Positions 7,768 through 17,489 of a stretch of DNA of 36,000 nucleotides are shown here, in pieces. The stretch comes from Mesostigma viride. Lineage: Eukaryota > Streptophyta > Mesostigmatophyceae > Mesostigmatales > Mesostigmataceae. Position 1 is the first letter of the stretch, and each line of letters opens with the position of its first letter. The notes beneath the pieces were generated by a model. It had not been told where the DNA came from. It saw only the letters and a program-made list of their open reading frames with translations, and ran no database searches. The stretch spans positions 1,796,578 through 1,832,577 of the forward strand of contig RPFO01000213.1 of assembly GCA_009746045.1 (NCBI GenBank), written 5' to 3'. The position numbers and the translations under genes were made by a program.

Positions 7768-9642
7768 ATGGCTGACGGTGTTGAGCGAGGGCGACGAGAG
7801 GCCCATCGCTTCTCTCCTGCCCCTTCCCTCGTGGCAGCACTCGAGGCGGCAGAGAGAGCTACCCAAAATCACTCACGCCCGAGTAGTGAGCGTGGCTCTA
7901 GGGGGTCATCCCCAGCACAAACCCCACGTTTGGGAGGGAATTCCTCGGCGGCTGCCGGTGCACCACCTGGTAGCCCTGTAGTGAATCCCCTTAATGGACC
8001 ACCAAGTGGAACATCCATCGCGGGATTGTCGGCGGGTCCGGCCCTTGGTGTAGGAGCCGGCGCGGGGGCGCAGGGGAATAATGTTACCCTGCACTACGGT
8101 AGGAGTGGGGCCCTGCCTACGGTGCTGCCGCAACCTACATTGGCCACTTGGCCCAGCAGCGCCCCGGCGCCACCCTTGTATGATAGCCGATCGCGGTCTC
8201 GCCGAGCTGCGCATCGGGCGTCCTATCATGCGCCTGGACCCCTTGGGGCTAGCCCCTTCGGCCATGCCTCGCCAAATATGGCTGGGCAGGGCCAGGGCAC
8301 CGCACGGACCGGTCGGTCTTCCTTCGGGGTCGCAGGGGAGGCGATTCCCCTCCCCAACTCAGCATACGACCGCCTGGCTCCGGGTGACCCACGAGCGCAG
8401 CACCCAGCGGCCACCGCCGCCCATCATTATGCAAGCCGCGCCCACTACCCACATGGGTATGAGCACCCGGGTGAGGATGAGTGCAGCCCCCCGGCAGGTT
8501 ACCCGCGTGGGCACACCTCGCAAGGTGTGGCCGGGCCCGGGAGACCCGCGAGTATCATGGGCCATCATGACGATGATACTCACAATGCAGGGCGACTACC
8601 ACCGTTGCCCAAGCTGTCGGATATTCCCAAGTTTAAACCCGACTGCTCGTACCAAGAGTTTGAGGCTTGGGAGATTGCAGTGTCTCAGAAGATCGACATC
8701 TGGGAGACATACAATCGCAAGCTCTTGGACGAGGATATCAAGGTCAAGCTGGTGTCCAGCGAGGCACTGGCTCCCGATGTGAGACAAGCTCTCCATTGCG
8801 AAAGCGCCCTGGCCAATGGCTTCCCCAGCAGCTTGGCTGAATTATTTCGGCGAGCACGGGCCAAGTACCTGCCACCCGACCAAGACAAGCTGGACCGGGA
8901 GGCTTTTGGGGCGTTCAAGCAGGGGAACCTGAGCTATCGGGAATATATGACCAAGTTCGAGCTTCTAGCTGGGCGGGTTGATGACCTGATGGGCCCAGAA
9001 GCCTTGGCAAGGTTCTATGAGGGCTTGCAACCCGAATTCCGGGATGAGGTGAAGCGGAAATTCGCCCACCTCTCCTGGGCTCAATGGAACCTGCAGGACA
9101 TCAAGACCTACCTAGCGGAGATAGCTCCCTTGGTGCAGCGGACCCCAAAACCCCGCGTGAATGCACTGGAACTCAATGAGCTGGGATTCGCCCCCGTGTG
9201 GGTGGATGAGCTACAGTGCGAGGTCCTGGACATTAATGCCTTGGACACTTCCCGGATTCAGTGCTACCACTGCAACCGCGTGGGGCACATCAAACGTGAG
9301 TGCCCTGATCTCCCTCCGCTGGACCAGGCCCCGCCTGTGCAACGCAACAATTTCCAAGCGGCCTCCCCGCAAATGGCCTCGAGGCCACCACCGGCGCGAA
9401 ATATGCGCACAGCTCCCAGTGCGGGTGAGCGTGCCCGACGCTTGCAACAAGCGCGCCAACAGCCCCGGCTGTACCAACAACCCAAGGCGCCCCCAAGCTC
9501 CTACCAGCAAGCTGGGCATGCCCTCAACCAACTGGATGCCGCAGACGCGGCCGAGCCTGATGATGGCTCTTCCGCGGCCGCATCCGGCCACCTGCGAGGC
9601 ACACCGGTGGACGAGGGGCCTGCAGGAGAGGCGTTGGACTGA
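7768..9642 (+). CDS. Element B Gag (intact, 624 aa)
   Basis: An uninterrupted ORF starts at an ATG in good context (GCGATGG). Residues 1 to about 270 are a Gly/Ala/Pro/Ser-rich, low-complexity head. From about 280 (PKLSDIPKFKPDCSYQEFEAW) to about 440 lies a helical capsid-like region of the Ty3/gypsy Gag type, with LAELFRRARAKYLPPDQ and FYEGLQPEFRDEVKRKF. A CCHC zinc knuckle follows at residues 499-512 (C499, C502, H507, C512), for binding genomic RNA. The tail is Gln/Pro/Ala-rich. The stop at 9640-9642 lies inside an open -1 frame (open from 9564) that leads into pol, so expression of pol by -1 frameshifting is possible. It is homologous to the broken gag of A. Confidence 0.93.
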   Translation: MADGVERGRREAHRFSPAPSLVAALEAAERATQNHSRPSSERGSRGSSPAQTPRLGGNSSAAAGAPPGSPVVNPLNGPPSGTSIAGLSAGPALGVGAGAGAQGNNVTLHYGRSGALPTVLPQPTLATWPSSAPAPPLYDSRSRSRRAAHRASYHAPGPLGASPFGHASPNMAGQGQGTARTGRSSFGVAGEAIPLPNSAYDRLAPGDPRAQHPAATAAHHYASRAHYPHGYEHPGEDECSPPAGYPRGHTSQGVAGPGRPASIMGHHDDDTHNAGRLPPLPKLSDIPKFKPDCSYQEFEAWEIAVSQKIDIWETYNRKLLDEDIKVKLVSSEALAPDVRQALHCESALANGFPSSLAELFRRARAKYLPPDQDKLDREAFGAFKQGNLSYREYMTKFELLAGRVDDLMGPEALARFYEGLQPEFRDEVKRKFAHLSWAQWNLQDIKTYLAEIAPLVQRTPKPRVNALELNELGFAPVWVDELQCEVLDINALDTSRIQCYHCNRVGHIKRECPDLPPLDQAPPVQRNNFQAASPQMASRPPPARNMRTAPSAGERARRLQQARQQPRLYQQPKAPPSSYQQAGHALNQLDAADAAEPDDGSSAAASGHLRGTPVDEGPAGEALD

Positions 9643-10771
9643 GAGGCCGGGAGGGCACTCCGGGCGACACCTTACCCGGCCATGCACAAGTCGCCCAAGT
9701 TTTGTTACCATGTAATGTGGTGACAGAGACCCAGGAATGGCAAGCGGAGCCTAGCGAAGGCCCGCGGCAACTACTCCTCTTCACTGGAAGCCTACCAGAC
9801 CCCCAGGGCTCTGGGCGTTGTTTGGAGGGCATCAAGGTCCTCATTGACAGTGGTGCGGCTACCACCTTCATCAGTGAGGCCATAGTGCAGCGCCTGGGAG
9901 TAACCCCGACTCCCCATACCATTGCTCGGCGCGTGCGATACTCGGATGGCTACACTCAGCCATCCCCGGGCTATGTGGACTTGGCCCCTATCGTACAAGG
10001 CACCAGCGTGCCCATTCGCGCCACGGTCATTCCCTTACAAGCGGCTGATATCATCCTAGGGATTGACTGGCTGCACATCTCCAAGGTGACCGTCTCTTTT
10101 GGTACCATGGTTACCCACTTCCCAGATGGGTCATTCTGGTTACCTGAGCGGCAGTATGCGGCCAACGGCATGACCATCACCGATGACACGCCTGCCCTCA
10201 AGAGTGACCGTCGTCGCCTTGCGGACATTCTCATGTCCAAAAGGGAGTTCAAGCGGATGATGAGAGCCCGGCAGCCTCCTCCCGTTTACTCCATTCGTCT
10301 GGACGCCCTTGCCCACGTGCGCGGGCCCAGCGCCCAGCATGCACAGGCTGGAGTTTCGTTAAACTCGCTTGGCATGGACTTGTCGGAAGACGAGGTGAAA
10401 CGACTCAACGCAGTGCTCGATCAGTATTCAGCCGTGTTTGAGGAGAAAACACCTACGTTTCCCCCGGCCAGACCGGTGCTCCACCGCATTCATTTGCAGG
10501 AGGGGCACCCACCTACCACCTCACCCATTTTTCGCATGGGACCCGTGGAGTTGGCAGAGCTCAAGAAGATCTTGGTCGGCTTGTTGGAGGCCGGCTTGAT
10601 CGAGCCCAGCAATAGCCCTTACAGCGCGGGCGTGTTGCTGGTGCCCAAACCCAATGGGAAGTGGCGTCTGGTTACGGATTATCGCAAACTCAATGCGATC
10701 ACCGTGAAGTCCAAGTATCCCCTCCCCCGCATCGATGATATATTTAATAAGGTGGAGGGCGCAAGTACTTT
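9564..10771 (+). pseudogene. Element B pol, part 1: aspartic protease and N-terminal reverse transcriptase
   Basis: The frame is open from 9564, overlapping the end of gag in the -1 frame; the first possible non-ATG start is near 9702. The protease shows LIDSGA at about 9837-9854, the catalytic DSG of retropepsins, and LGIDWL near the end of the domain. The RT begins around 10530 with FRMGPVELAELKK, then [36 protein letters not shown], the usual fingers and first palm blocks of Ty3/gypsy RT. The frame is lost near 10768-10772, where one T appears to be missing relative to element A, and RT continues one frame over from 10775. Without the shift this would be one polyprotein. Confidence 0.88.
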
Positions 10772-12100
10772 ACGGTGCTCGATTGTGCAGACGGTTTTTG
10801 GCAACTTCGGATCGCCCCCGAAGATTGCCATAAAACAGCCTTTGCCACGCCTTTTGGCCATTACCAATTCCGCGTGGCGGCCATGGGCTTGTGTAACAGC
10901 CCTGCCTCTTTTCAGATGCTCATGAACCACCTCTTTAGGTCGGTGATGGGCACTAGTCGGCTGCCCCAGGTCTCGGCAGACCTGCGCGACCCGACTATCC
11001 CGTGGGACCCGGGGACGCAGCCGTACAAACGCACCTGCGTGGCCATCTACTTGGATGACATCCTCATTTTCTCTCGCACGTTCGAGGAGCACTTGGAGGA
11101 TGTTGCCGCGGTTCTGCAGATCATGGCGGATAATAAACTGTCCGCCCGCCGCAGCAAGGTAGAATCAGGCCGCAGCGTCCCCTTTCTAGGCCACATTCTC
11201 TCGGACAAGGGCGTGTCCACGGACCCCGATAAGGTCGCCGCCGTCCAACAGTGGCCTGTTCCCGCGAATGTTCGCGCCTTGCGCAGCTTCTTGGGCTTGG
11301 TATCGTATTATCGCCGCTTCATCCCGCGTTTCGCGACCATTGCGGCCCCGCTTACTCACCTCCTCAAGAAGGACGTACCGTGGGAATGGTCAGGCCTGTG
11401 TCAACAGGCCTTTGACCTGCTGAAGGCCAGGCTCGCCACTGCGCCTGTCCTCATCCTTCCGGATCCCACCAAGCCATTCGTGGTCAATAGCGATTCTAGC
11501 AAGGTTGCTATTGGCGGTGTGCTGCTCCAAGACCATGGTCTCGGTCTCCAACCGGTCGAGTATATCTCCCGGACGATGATCCCGGCCGAAAGAAATTACC
11601 CGGTCCATCAGCAAGAGTTGTTGGCCGTGGTGTACTGTTGCCATACTTGGCGGCACCATCTTCTGGGTGCTCAGTTCAACGTGGCCATGGCCGAACCCGA
11701 CCCTGCGGACCCGTACCGCTTGATCATCCAGACCGACCATCGGCCCCTCACGCACTTGTTGACGCAGCCCACGCTTACGCCACGCCAAGCCCGTTGGCTT
11801 GAATATTTGGCACAGTTCGGTCCGTTCAAGATCGAATATGTCAAGGGCCTTGACAACACGGTCCCTGACGCCCTGTCGCGTCGCCCCGACTATTGGTTTT
11901 ATGAGGATCTTGACGTTTTGGCCACGACGTTGATCCCCTCCCATGGTCCCGTCGCCCCCTTTGGCGACCGCTTGAGCGACCCGATGAGCCCCTTCCTCTT
12001 CTGTGGCGCCACAACCGCGGAGGTTGACACTGTTGACCATTCCGTGCGCCTCGCCGGCAGCACCCCTGCACGTGAGGGCACGTGCGCAGCCGCAGGGGGG
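10772..12100 (+). pseudogene. Element B pol, part 2: reverse transcriptase palm and RNase H
   Basis: The frame opens with VLDCADGFWQLRIAPED and continues to the catalytic YLDDIL at 11048-11065 (two metal-binding Asp). About 25 extra residues lie between LMN and YLDD compared with usual Ty3/gypsy RTs. The thumb and connection follow (FLGHILSDKGV, SYYRRFIPRFA). RNase H begins near 11490 (NSDSSKVAIGGVLLQ), with the Glu in QQELLAVVYCC and the Asp in QTDHRPLTHLL, ending near VPDALSRRPDYW. The frame breaks at a G7 run at 12095-12101, where the matching site of A has a longer G run. The RNase H appears complete and the catalytic residues are present. Confidence 0.9.
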
Positions 12101-13739
12101 GAAGGACTTCGGCCCCGTACAGCCATATGGTGCCGGCGACAGGAGTCTACCCTCCAATGCAGCCCGTTGGAGAGGCATTCACGTTGGCAAATACTGCAAC
12201 AACGGTCGTCATCAGCTCGGACCTAGAGCGCCTCATCTCGCGCTTCACGGTCACTGAGGGTAAGGCAAATGAAGCCATAGCTGCCCGCCCTCAGAGCATG
12301 GACGGCTACCCAGCCAAGTTTCAAAACGGGTTCCTTTACGTGAATGTCAGTGGCCAGGCGGCCCGTCAAGACTCATGGCGCTTGTATGTCCCCCAAATAT
12401 GCCGCGCTGAGGTATTATTTGAGTTACATGACTCCGTCTTGGGGGGACACCAAGGCCAGGACAGGCTGTTAGCGAGGGCCCGGAGGTCCTACTATTGGCC
12501 TAAGATGGCTCGGGATGTGCGGGAGTATGTCAGTACCTGTGACAGCTGCCAGCACATGAAGCCACGGAATACGGGCAAACAGGGCGTTCCAAAGGAAATT
12601 CCAGACCCCATGTTCCCTTGGGACTCGGTGATGATGGATTTCATTGGGCCCTTGCCAGAGACCAAGGCGGGCAATGCTCAGATCCTGGTAGTGGTGGACC
12701 GGCTCACGCGGAGATGCCATTTAATCCCCTGCAAGGCCACCCTGACGGCGGAAGAGTGTGCCCACTTGTTCCTAAACAATGTGTTCCGGCTCCATGGCAT
12801 GCCCCGACAATTTATCACCGACAAGGACAAGCTGTTCACGTCGAAATTTTGGACCTCATTTTTTCAGGTCGTCGGGACTAAGTTGTCTATGGGTACGGCC
12901 TATCACAGTAGCTCTTCTCACATGGTGGAGAGAGTGAATCGGGTGGTGGAAGAGGCACTGCGGCACTACCTGGATCGAGACGGGAGGAATTGGGACGAAG
13001 TGCTGGGATTCATTGAGTTTTCACTCAATAATGCCCCCCATTCTGCCCACGGGTATACCCCGTTCTTTCTTGATACAGGCAGGCATCCCCTTACCCCCAC
13101 CGATCTCTTGACCGCCCCAGCCATCACCACGACAACGGAGCTACGCTCCACAGTCGCAGGGGCGCGGGAGCTGGTACAACGGATGGTGCAAGCTCATTCC
13201 AGCGCCATAAGTGGCCTACGCAGGCGCGTGCCAAGTACATGGCGCGAGTCCAAAGTACCCTGGACAGGCGCACCCCTGCAATCGAAGCAGGTGACTTGGT
13301 TTTAATTGAGGGCCCCCACCAAGGCCGCTTCTCGCACAAGTTCGAGGACAGCCTGAAGGTCAAGCTCCGCCCCTTATTCCTTGGACCGTATCTGGTGGAG
13401 AAGGTGTTCAATGAGGTGATGGTGTCTGTCGCCATCCCGGACTCGTGGCAGCTGAAGTCCAATGTTTTCCACGTTGACCAGCTGAAGCTTTACCGCAAGA
13501 GCACCTTCCCAGGTCGTGTCATGGCACCCGCCCCCTTGGAGTTCAACCCCGAGACGGGCGAGCCCGAGGATGAGGTCGAGGACATTGTAGCCCACCGCAA
13601 TCGAGGCCGCCGCCGCGAGTACCTCCTTAAGTGGAAGTTCTCCCAAACAGAGCTAGAGCACTCATGGGTAGCTGAGGCTGGACTCACGGGCTGTGCACGC
13701 TTGCTACAGGAGTATAAAGCCCGGGCAGGGTTGGCATAA
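12101..13739 (+). pseudogene. Element B pol, part 3: integrase with C-terminal chromodomain
   Basis: The integrase zinc domain shows His-His (ELHDSVLGGHQG) and C-x2-C (CDSCQ) around 12420-12560. The catalytic DDE residues fit D in MMDFIGPL (about 12635), D in FITDKDKLF (about 12815) and E in HMVERVNRVVEE (about 12925). The usual HPQTDGQTER block is replaced by HSSSSHMVER, also seen in A. A one-base shift occurs around 13212-13232; the frame then runs 13239-13739 through GDLVLIEGP and LKVKLRPLFLGPY to a chromodomain-like end (EDEVEDIVAHR, EYLLKWKF, ARLLQEY). Chromodomains of chromoviruses guide integration to heterochromatin. The first aromatic cage position appears to be non-aromatic. Confidence 0.9.
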
Positions 13740-13760
13740 TTCCGGCCCTTCTCCTACCTT

Positions 13761-14162
13761 TTGCGTAATGCTCCTTGCATGTGCATTGGCAGCCTTGATG
13801 CAGGCCGCCCCGCCCCAGGGGTCCATGGGCGAGTTATTCGGTGCGGTATCGTTTGGACAGGAGGTTCGGTGTCCCTCACCCGACACAAGTTCCTCGCCGC
13901 CTTCTTGAGCGTTTTCCCACTGGAGGCGCTGCGGGATGTCAACCTGGCCAAACGCCATGATGCACGCGCCGGCGAGCGGCAACTCACCTTCCAGCCCGCC
14001 CTAGTCCAGGCCAATGGCCTGCCTCTTCCCGAGCCGGCTGAGGCCGCGCCGGCTGAGCGTGTCCACCGGCGTCAACGCCCGGCCGCACCTCTGCGCGGGC
14101 ATGGCCGTGGGGGCTCCACTCGTGGGGGACACCGCCCGAGCCCTTACCGCCCGGCGCCGTAA
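13761..14162 (+). CDS. Small ORF downstream of element B pol, function unknown
   Basis: A 133-codon ORF lies between the pol stop and the 3' LTR, the env position. I recognise no domain. It includes a hydrophobic-aromatic patch (KFLAAFLSVFPLEAL) and an Arg/Pro-rich end. Overlapping frames on both strands are also open because the region is GC-rich, so it may be chance. It shows no clear similarity by eye to the longer gene in the same position of element A. Confidence 0.25.
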   Translation: MRNAPCMCIGSLDAGRPAPGVHGRVIRCGIVWTGGSVSLTRHKFLAAFLSVFPLEALRDVNLAKRHDARAGERQLTFQPALVQANGLPLPEPAEAAPAERVHRRQRPAAPLRGHGRGGSTRGGHRPSPYRPAP

Positions 14163-14279
14163 ACCATCGCCAACGGACGGTGACAATTGGCACGATCGAT
14201 GCGTGCCCTGGAAGGGAACAGTGACCATGTATACAGTCATTTATAAGTCCCGGCTACAGGAGTAGCCGCCTCTTTTGTT
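14163..14279 (+). other. Element B 3' untranslated stretch
   Basis: A short non-coding stretch before the polypurine tract. GGCTACAGGAGTAGCC near 14253-14268 is a small hairpin. Confidence 0.5.
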
Positions 14280-14292
14280 GGGGGGGGAGGAG
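14280..14292 (+). promoter_or_regulatory. Element B polypurine tract
   Basis: GGGGGGGGAGGAG directly abuts the 3' LTR. Its first 11 bases equal the polypurine tract of element A. This is where plus-strand DNA synthesis is primed in LTR elements. Confidence 0.85.
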
Positions 14293-15026
14293 TGTTGCAC
14301 GGATGCAACATGCCATTTGTGGTATTAAATTATCCGTCCCGGTCGATCGGCGCCGACCGTAATCCGGCGCCAGTGCCGAGGCCATAGTATAGTTGGCAGC
14401 CGAGGCAATCCGTGTGGAAGTAAGTGTAGAAGTTTTGCTGACGAACTTGGCCTTTGCGCCGTAGGCAGACCTAGCGCCTGAACGGGAGTTACCGGACAGC
14501 CAAGTGGCACTGCACATGCGTTATGATGGTACCTACGGACATTTGGATATTTTTCAGGAGAGGCCTCTAGCCGTACTGGTCTTTAACGTGTTCTAGACGG
14601 TTCGAGAAGCCCGTCCCCGCGGACCTCACGTCATGCCTGGTTGGCAGCGCCAGGCGCAGCCACCAACGGGGACGAAGGGACAAAATAGGAAGGCACGAGC
14701 TATGCCAGCAGTCCGGACCTTGTATCGTAATTTACCACGTTGCTCTACAGATTATTTACCATCGCTTAATCCTGGAGTGTAAATCTCCTGTGGGCTCGAG
14801 TGTGAATCCCTCGCCTACTGGGTGTAAGTCTTCCCGCATTGAGTGTTTTAATCTGTGTGGTGACATTGTAATATACGAAACCGGTTTTCCGGGTTTGAGC
14901 TTATTCGTATTGTGTGACAAGTATTCTTAAGCCACCATCGTGCGCTGTGACGCATAGGAAGTCAAAGGTCTTTCGCATTCATTCTCAATCATTAAGGCGC
15001 TATTCTAAATAGCCATACGTGTTAAA
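14293..15026 (+). repeat. Element B 3' LTR (734 bp)
   Basis: It matches 6565-7297 except for C/T near the GACGAAC(T/C) site, A/G near CCAGCA(A/G)T, and one inserted base in TATTCTAAAT. It ends at TTAAA before the AAGAG duplication. Confidence 0.94.
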
Positions 15027-15031
15027 AAGAG
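15027..15031. other. Element B target-site duplication, 3' copy (AAGAG)
   Basis: It matches 6560-6564. The following bases continue the gag frame of A (FDAQMVRIRDL). Confidence 0.92.
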
Positions 15032-15674
15032 TTTGATGCCCAGATGGTACGAATTAGGGATTTGTCGGGTGCAGAAGTACGTGCTCGCTTCCTCCAAGGC
15101 CTCAGTAGACCCTTATTACGTGAAGTCAAGCGCCAGTTCTCTGCCTATCGTTTTACTGATCTGCCCCTAAAGCATGTGCGCCAGCATCTCTTGCGAGTAG
15201 CAGATTTCTTCACCACTCCTTCTCTTCCTACCCGTTCCCGTATTAATAATATTATCCTTACCCCTGAGGAGGAGAACTCCTATGTAGAAGAATTAGATAT
15301 CTGCGTTGCTGATCTTTCAGCTCTTGATGTCTCTCATATCACATGCTATCATTGTAAGGAAGTAGGTCATCTTAAACGTGAGTGCCCCAAGTTCCTTTCC
15401 GGGTGCTCCCCCTCATCCCGACGCTCGCCCTCCTCGTACCCCTCAGCGTGCTCCTATTCGTCCCACTTCAGGACGCATTCCCTCAGCTACCCCTAGTAGG
15501 CTGAATGCTGTGCAGACAGGACCCCCAGGGTTCCCCTATGATAATCAGGCTCCCGCACCCTCTTCGATCCCTCGTGACCCTCCAGCAGTGGCTTTTTCGC
15601 CAGGGTCTTCTTCGGGGTTAGTTCCTATGGATTTGGGGGGGAGGGGGAACAGTAGGCCTGTCAGCCGGGGGTAA
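15032..15674 (+). pseudogene. Element A gag, 3' part, with zinc knuckle
   Basis: This continues A gag after the B insertion. ARFLQGLSRPLLREVKRQFS matches the capsid end of B gag, and a CCHC knuckle follows (CYHCKEVGHLKREC, near 15346-15387). The frame shifts near 15400 into 15378-15674, a Pro/Ser/Arg-rich tail that ends at TAA before 15677. A G-rich purine run (G7-A-G5-AA) lies at 15635-15649 near the end. Together with the part at 5453-6564, gag has at least four lesions besides the B insertion. Confidence 0.85.
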
Positions 15675-15699
15675 CCTGGACAGGTCCTTAGATAGTACC

Positions 15700-16380
15700 C
15701 CAGATAAAAAATTTTGCCTGCCTGTTTTTATAACCTCTGTAGGAGCTGAATCTTCCCTACCACTACGTGTGCGTCCTCTTATGTTCTTGAATGGTGGTTT
15801 AACCGTTCCCCATACTGTTGTAGACCCCTTCTTGCATGCTGATGAACTCTTGAATGTCTCTGTGTTGGTAGATAGCGGTGCGGCTAGCTCCTTTGTGAGC
15901 GAGGCCCTAGTTAGGCGTTTAGGACTAGTCCCTACCCCTCACACCAAACCTGTCACTGTTCATTATGCTGATGGTCGCACCAGTCATTCCCCGGGTACGG
16001 TGTCCCTTCCCCTGGTCATACAAGGACGTACTGTCAACCTGACGGCCACTATAGGCCCTATCACTACCGCTGATGTATTACTAGGATTAGATTGGCACCA
16101 GGATAATAAGATTACTATTAATTATGATACCATGGTCATTTGGTTTCCAGATAGCTCTTACTGGGTACCGGAACGTCATTATAGATTGGAAAATTTATCC
16201 TTGGTAGATATTACTCCTCCTACACCTGTTGATCCTCCTGTAAGACCTATACCTGAAGTATTAATGTCCAATGATGAGTTGCGATCTGAATTAAAGGAAT
16301 ATGGATATTTATTATGTATGTTCCTTCAGTTAGAAGTACAGGAGATACCTATCACTAATAATAGTGTGGATATAGAATAA
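15700..16380 (+). pseudogene. Element A pol: aspartic protease
   Basis: The frame includes LVDSGAASSFVSEAL (catalytic DSG) near 15870 and LGLDWHQDNKITINYDTMVIWFPD, matching the B protease region LIDSGA...LGIDWL by eye. The domain itself looks intact and probably cleaves Gag-Pol. It ends at TAA 16378-16380, and the RT part resumes in another frame at 16386. The upstream limit is not sharp, because there is no clear ATG near the domain, which fits expression as part of a Gag-Pol fusion. Confidence 0.85.
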
Positions 16381-16385
16381 ACACA

Positions 16386-17489
16386 GTGGATACAATAGGA
16401 GTGGGATTTACTGAAAATGAAATAGTAAGATACATGGCTGTGATAGATTCCTCAAAAGTTTTTGAAGAAAAGACTCCTTCTTATCCTCCTCCTCGTTCTG
16501 TTTTACACCGTGTAGTTATCAAGGACGGTGCAGTTCCTACGCACTCTCCGATGTATAGAATGGGCCCTACCGAGTTAAAGGAACTAAAACAGATTTTAGT
16601 GTCACTATTAGAAGCAGGATTGATAGAGCCTAGTAACTCTCCCTACTCAGCTGGTGTCCTGTTAGTTCCTAAGCCAAATGGCAAGTTTCGCCTAGTTACT
16701 GATTATAGGAAGTTGAATGATATTACTGTGAAGTCTAAATACCCTCTACCTCGTATTGATGATATATAAGGTTAAAGGTTCCACTTGTTTCACAGTACTG
16801 GATTGTGCGGATGGTTTTTGGCAGTTGCGGATAGCTCCTGAGGATTGCCACAAAACCGCCTTTGCTACCCCTTTTGGTCATTACCAGTTTAGAGTAGCGG
16901 CTATGGGACTCTGTAACTCTCCTGCCTCTTTTCAAATGTTAATGAATGAAGTGCTTAGACCTGTTATGGGAAATTCTCACCTTCCTCAAGTGTCCTCTGA
17001 TTTAAAGGATCCTTCCTTCTCCTCTGTTTCTTTACCTGAGCATGACCGTTCTTGTGCTCAAGCTTACTTAGATTCGATATCCTTATTTACTCTCCTGATT
17101 TTGAAACGCACCTACGTGATTTAAAGAAAGTACTAGAAATAATGGCTGAAAATTCTTTGTGGGCGCGCCGTGCTAAAGTTCGTTCGGGTAGGAGTGTCCC
17201 ATTTTTAGGGCACGTTCTGTCAGATGCCGGGGTCGCTACCGACCCGGATAAAACTAAGTCAATTCAGGAATGGCCTACCCCTACCGACGTTAAAGGTGTA
17301 CGTAGTTTTCTAGGAATTGCTTCTTACTATAGGCGTTTTATCCCGCGTTTCGCAACTATAGCAGCCCCTATTAATCATTTATTAAAGAAGGATATCCCCT
17401 TTGTTTGGAGTAGTGAATGTCAGTCGGCTTTTCAGTGTCTAAAATCCCTACTCCTCCCCTCCTGTACTCATCCTACCGGATACTACTAA
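16386..17489 (+). pseudogene. Element A pol: reverse transcriptase, broken inside the catalytic box
   Basis: Fingers and palm blocks match [43 protein letters not shown] in one frame, then VLDCADGFWQLRIAPEDCHKTAFATPFGHYQFRV in the next after a shift near 16767. The catalytic YLDD is split: YLD ends at 17073, two extra bases (TC, 17074-17075) follow, and the motif resumes as DILIYS. The thumb region (FLGHVLSDAGV, SYYRRFIPRFA) is readable in the third frame. The extra segment of about 25 residues before YLDD seen in B is present here too. The RT cannot be active as read. Confidence 0.9.

Larger units (their letters stand above)
6565..15026 (+). mobile_element. Element B: Ty3/gypsy-like chromodomain retrotransposon, innermost insertion
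   Basis: LTRs of 733 and 734 bp flank an interior with PBS, intact gag, pol in Ty3/gypsy order (PR-RT-RH-IN-chromodomain) and a polypurine tract. The TSD is AAGAG. The LTRs differ at two bases and one 1-bp indel by eye, so B is young. Gag is a full 624-codon ORF; pol is interrupted by three single-base shifts. Coding regions are GC-rich at third positions, in contrast with the homologous genes of A. B is co-oriented with A and C. Confidence 0.95.

Noticed and set aside
11390-12178. 262-codon minus-strand ORF opposite the B RNase H
   Set aside because: It is a shadow of GC-rich pol on the other strand. The same holds for the minus ORFs opposite B gag and integrase.
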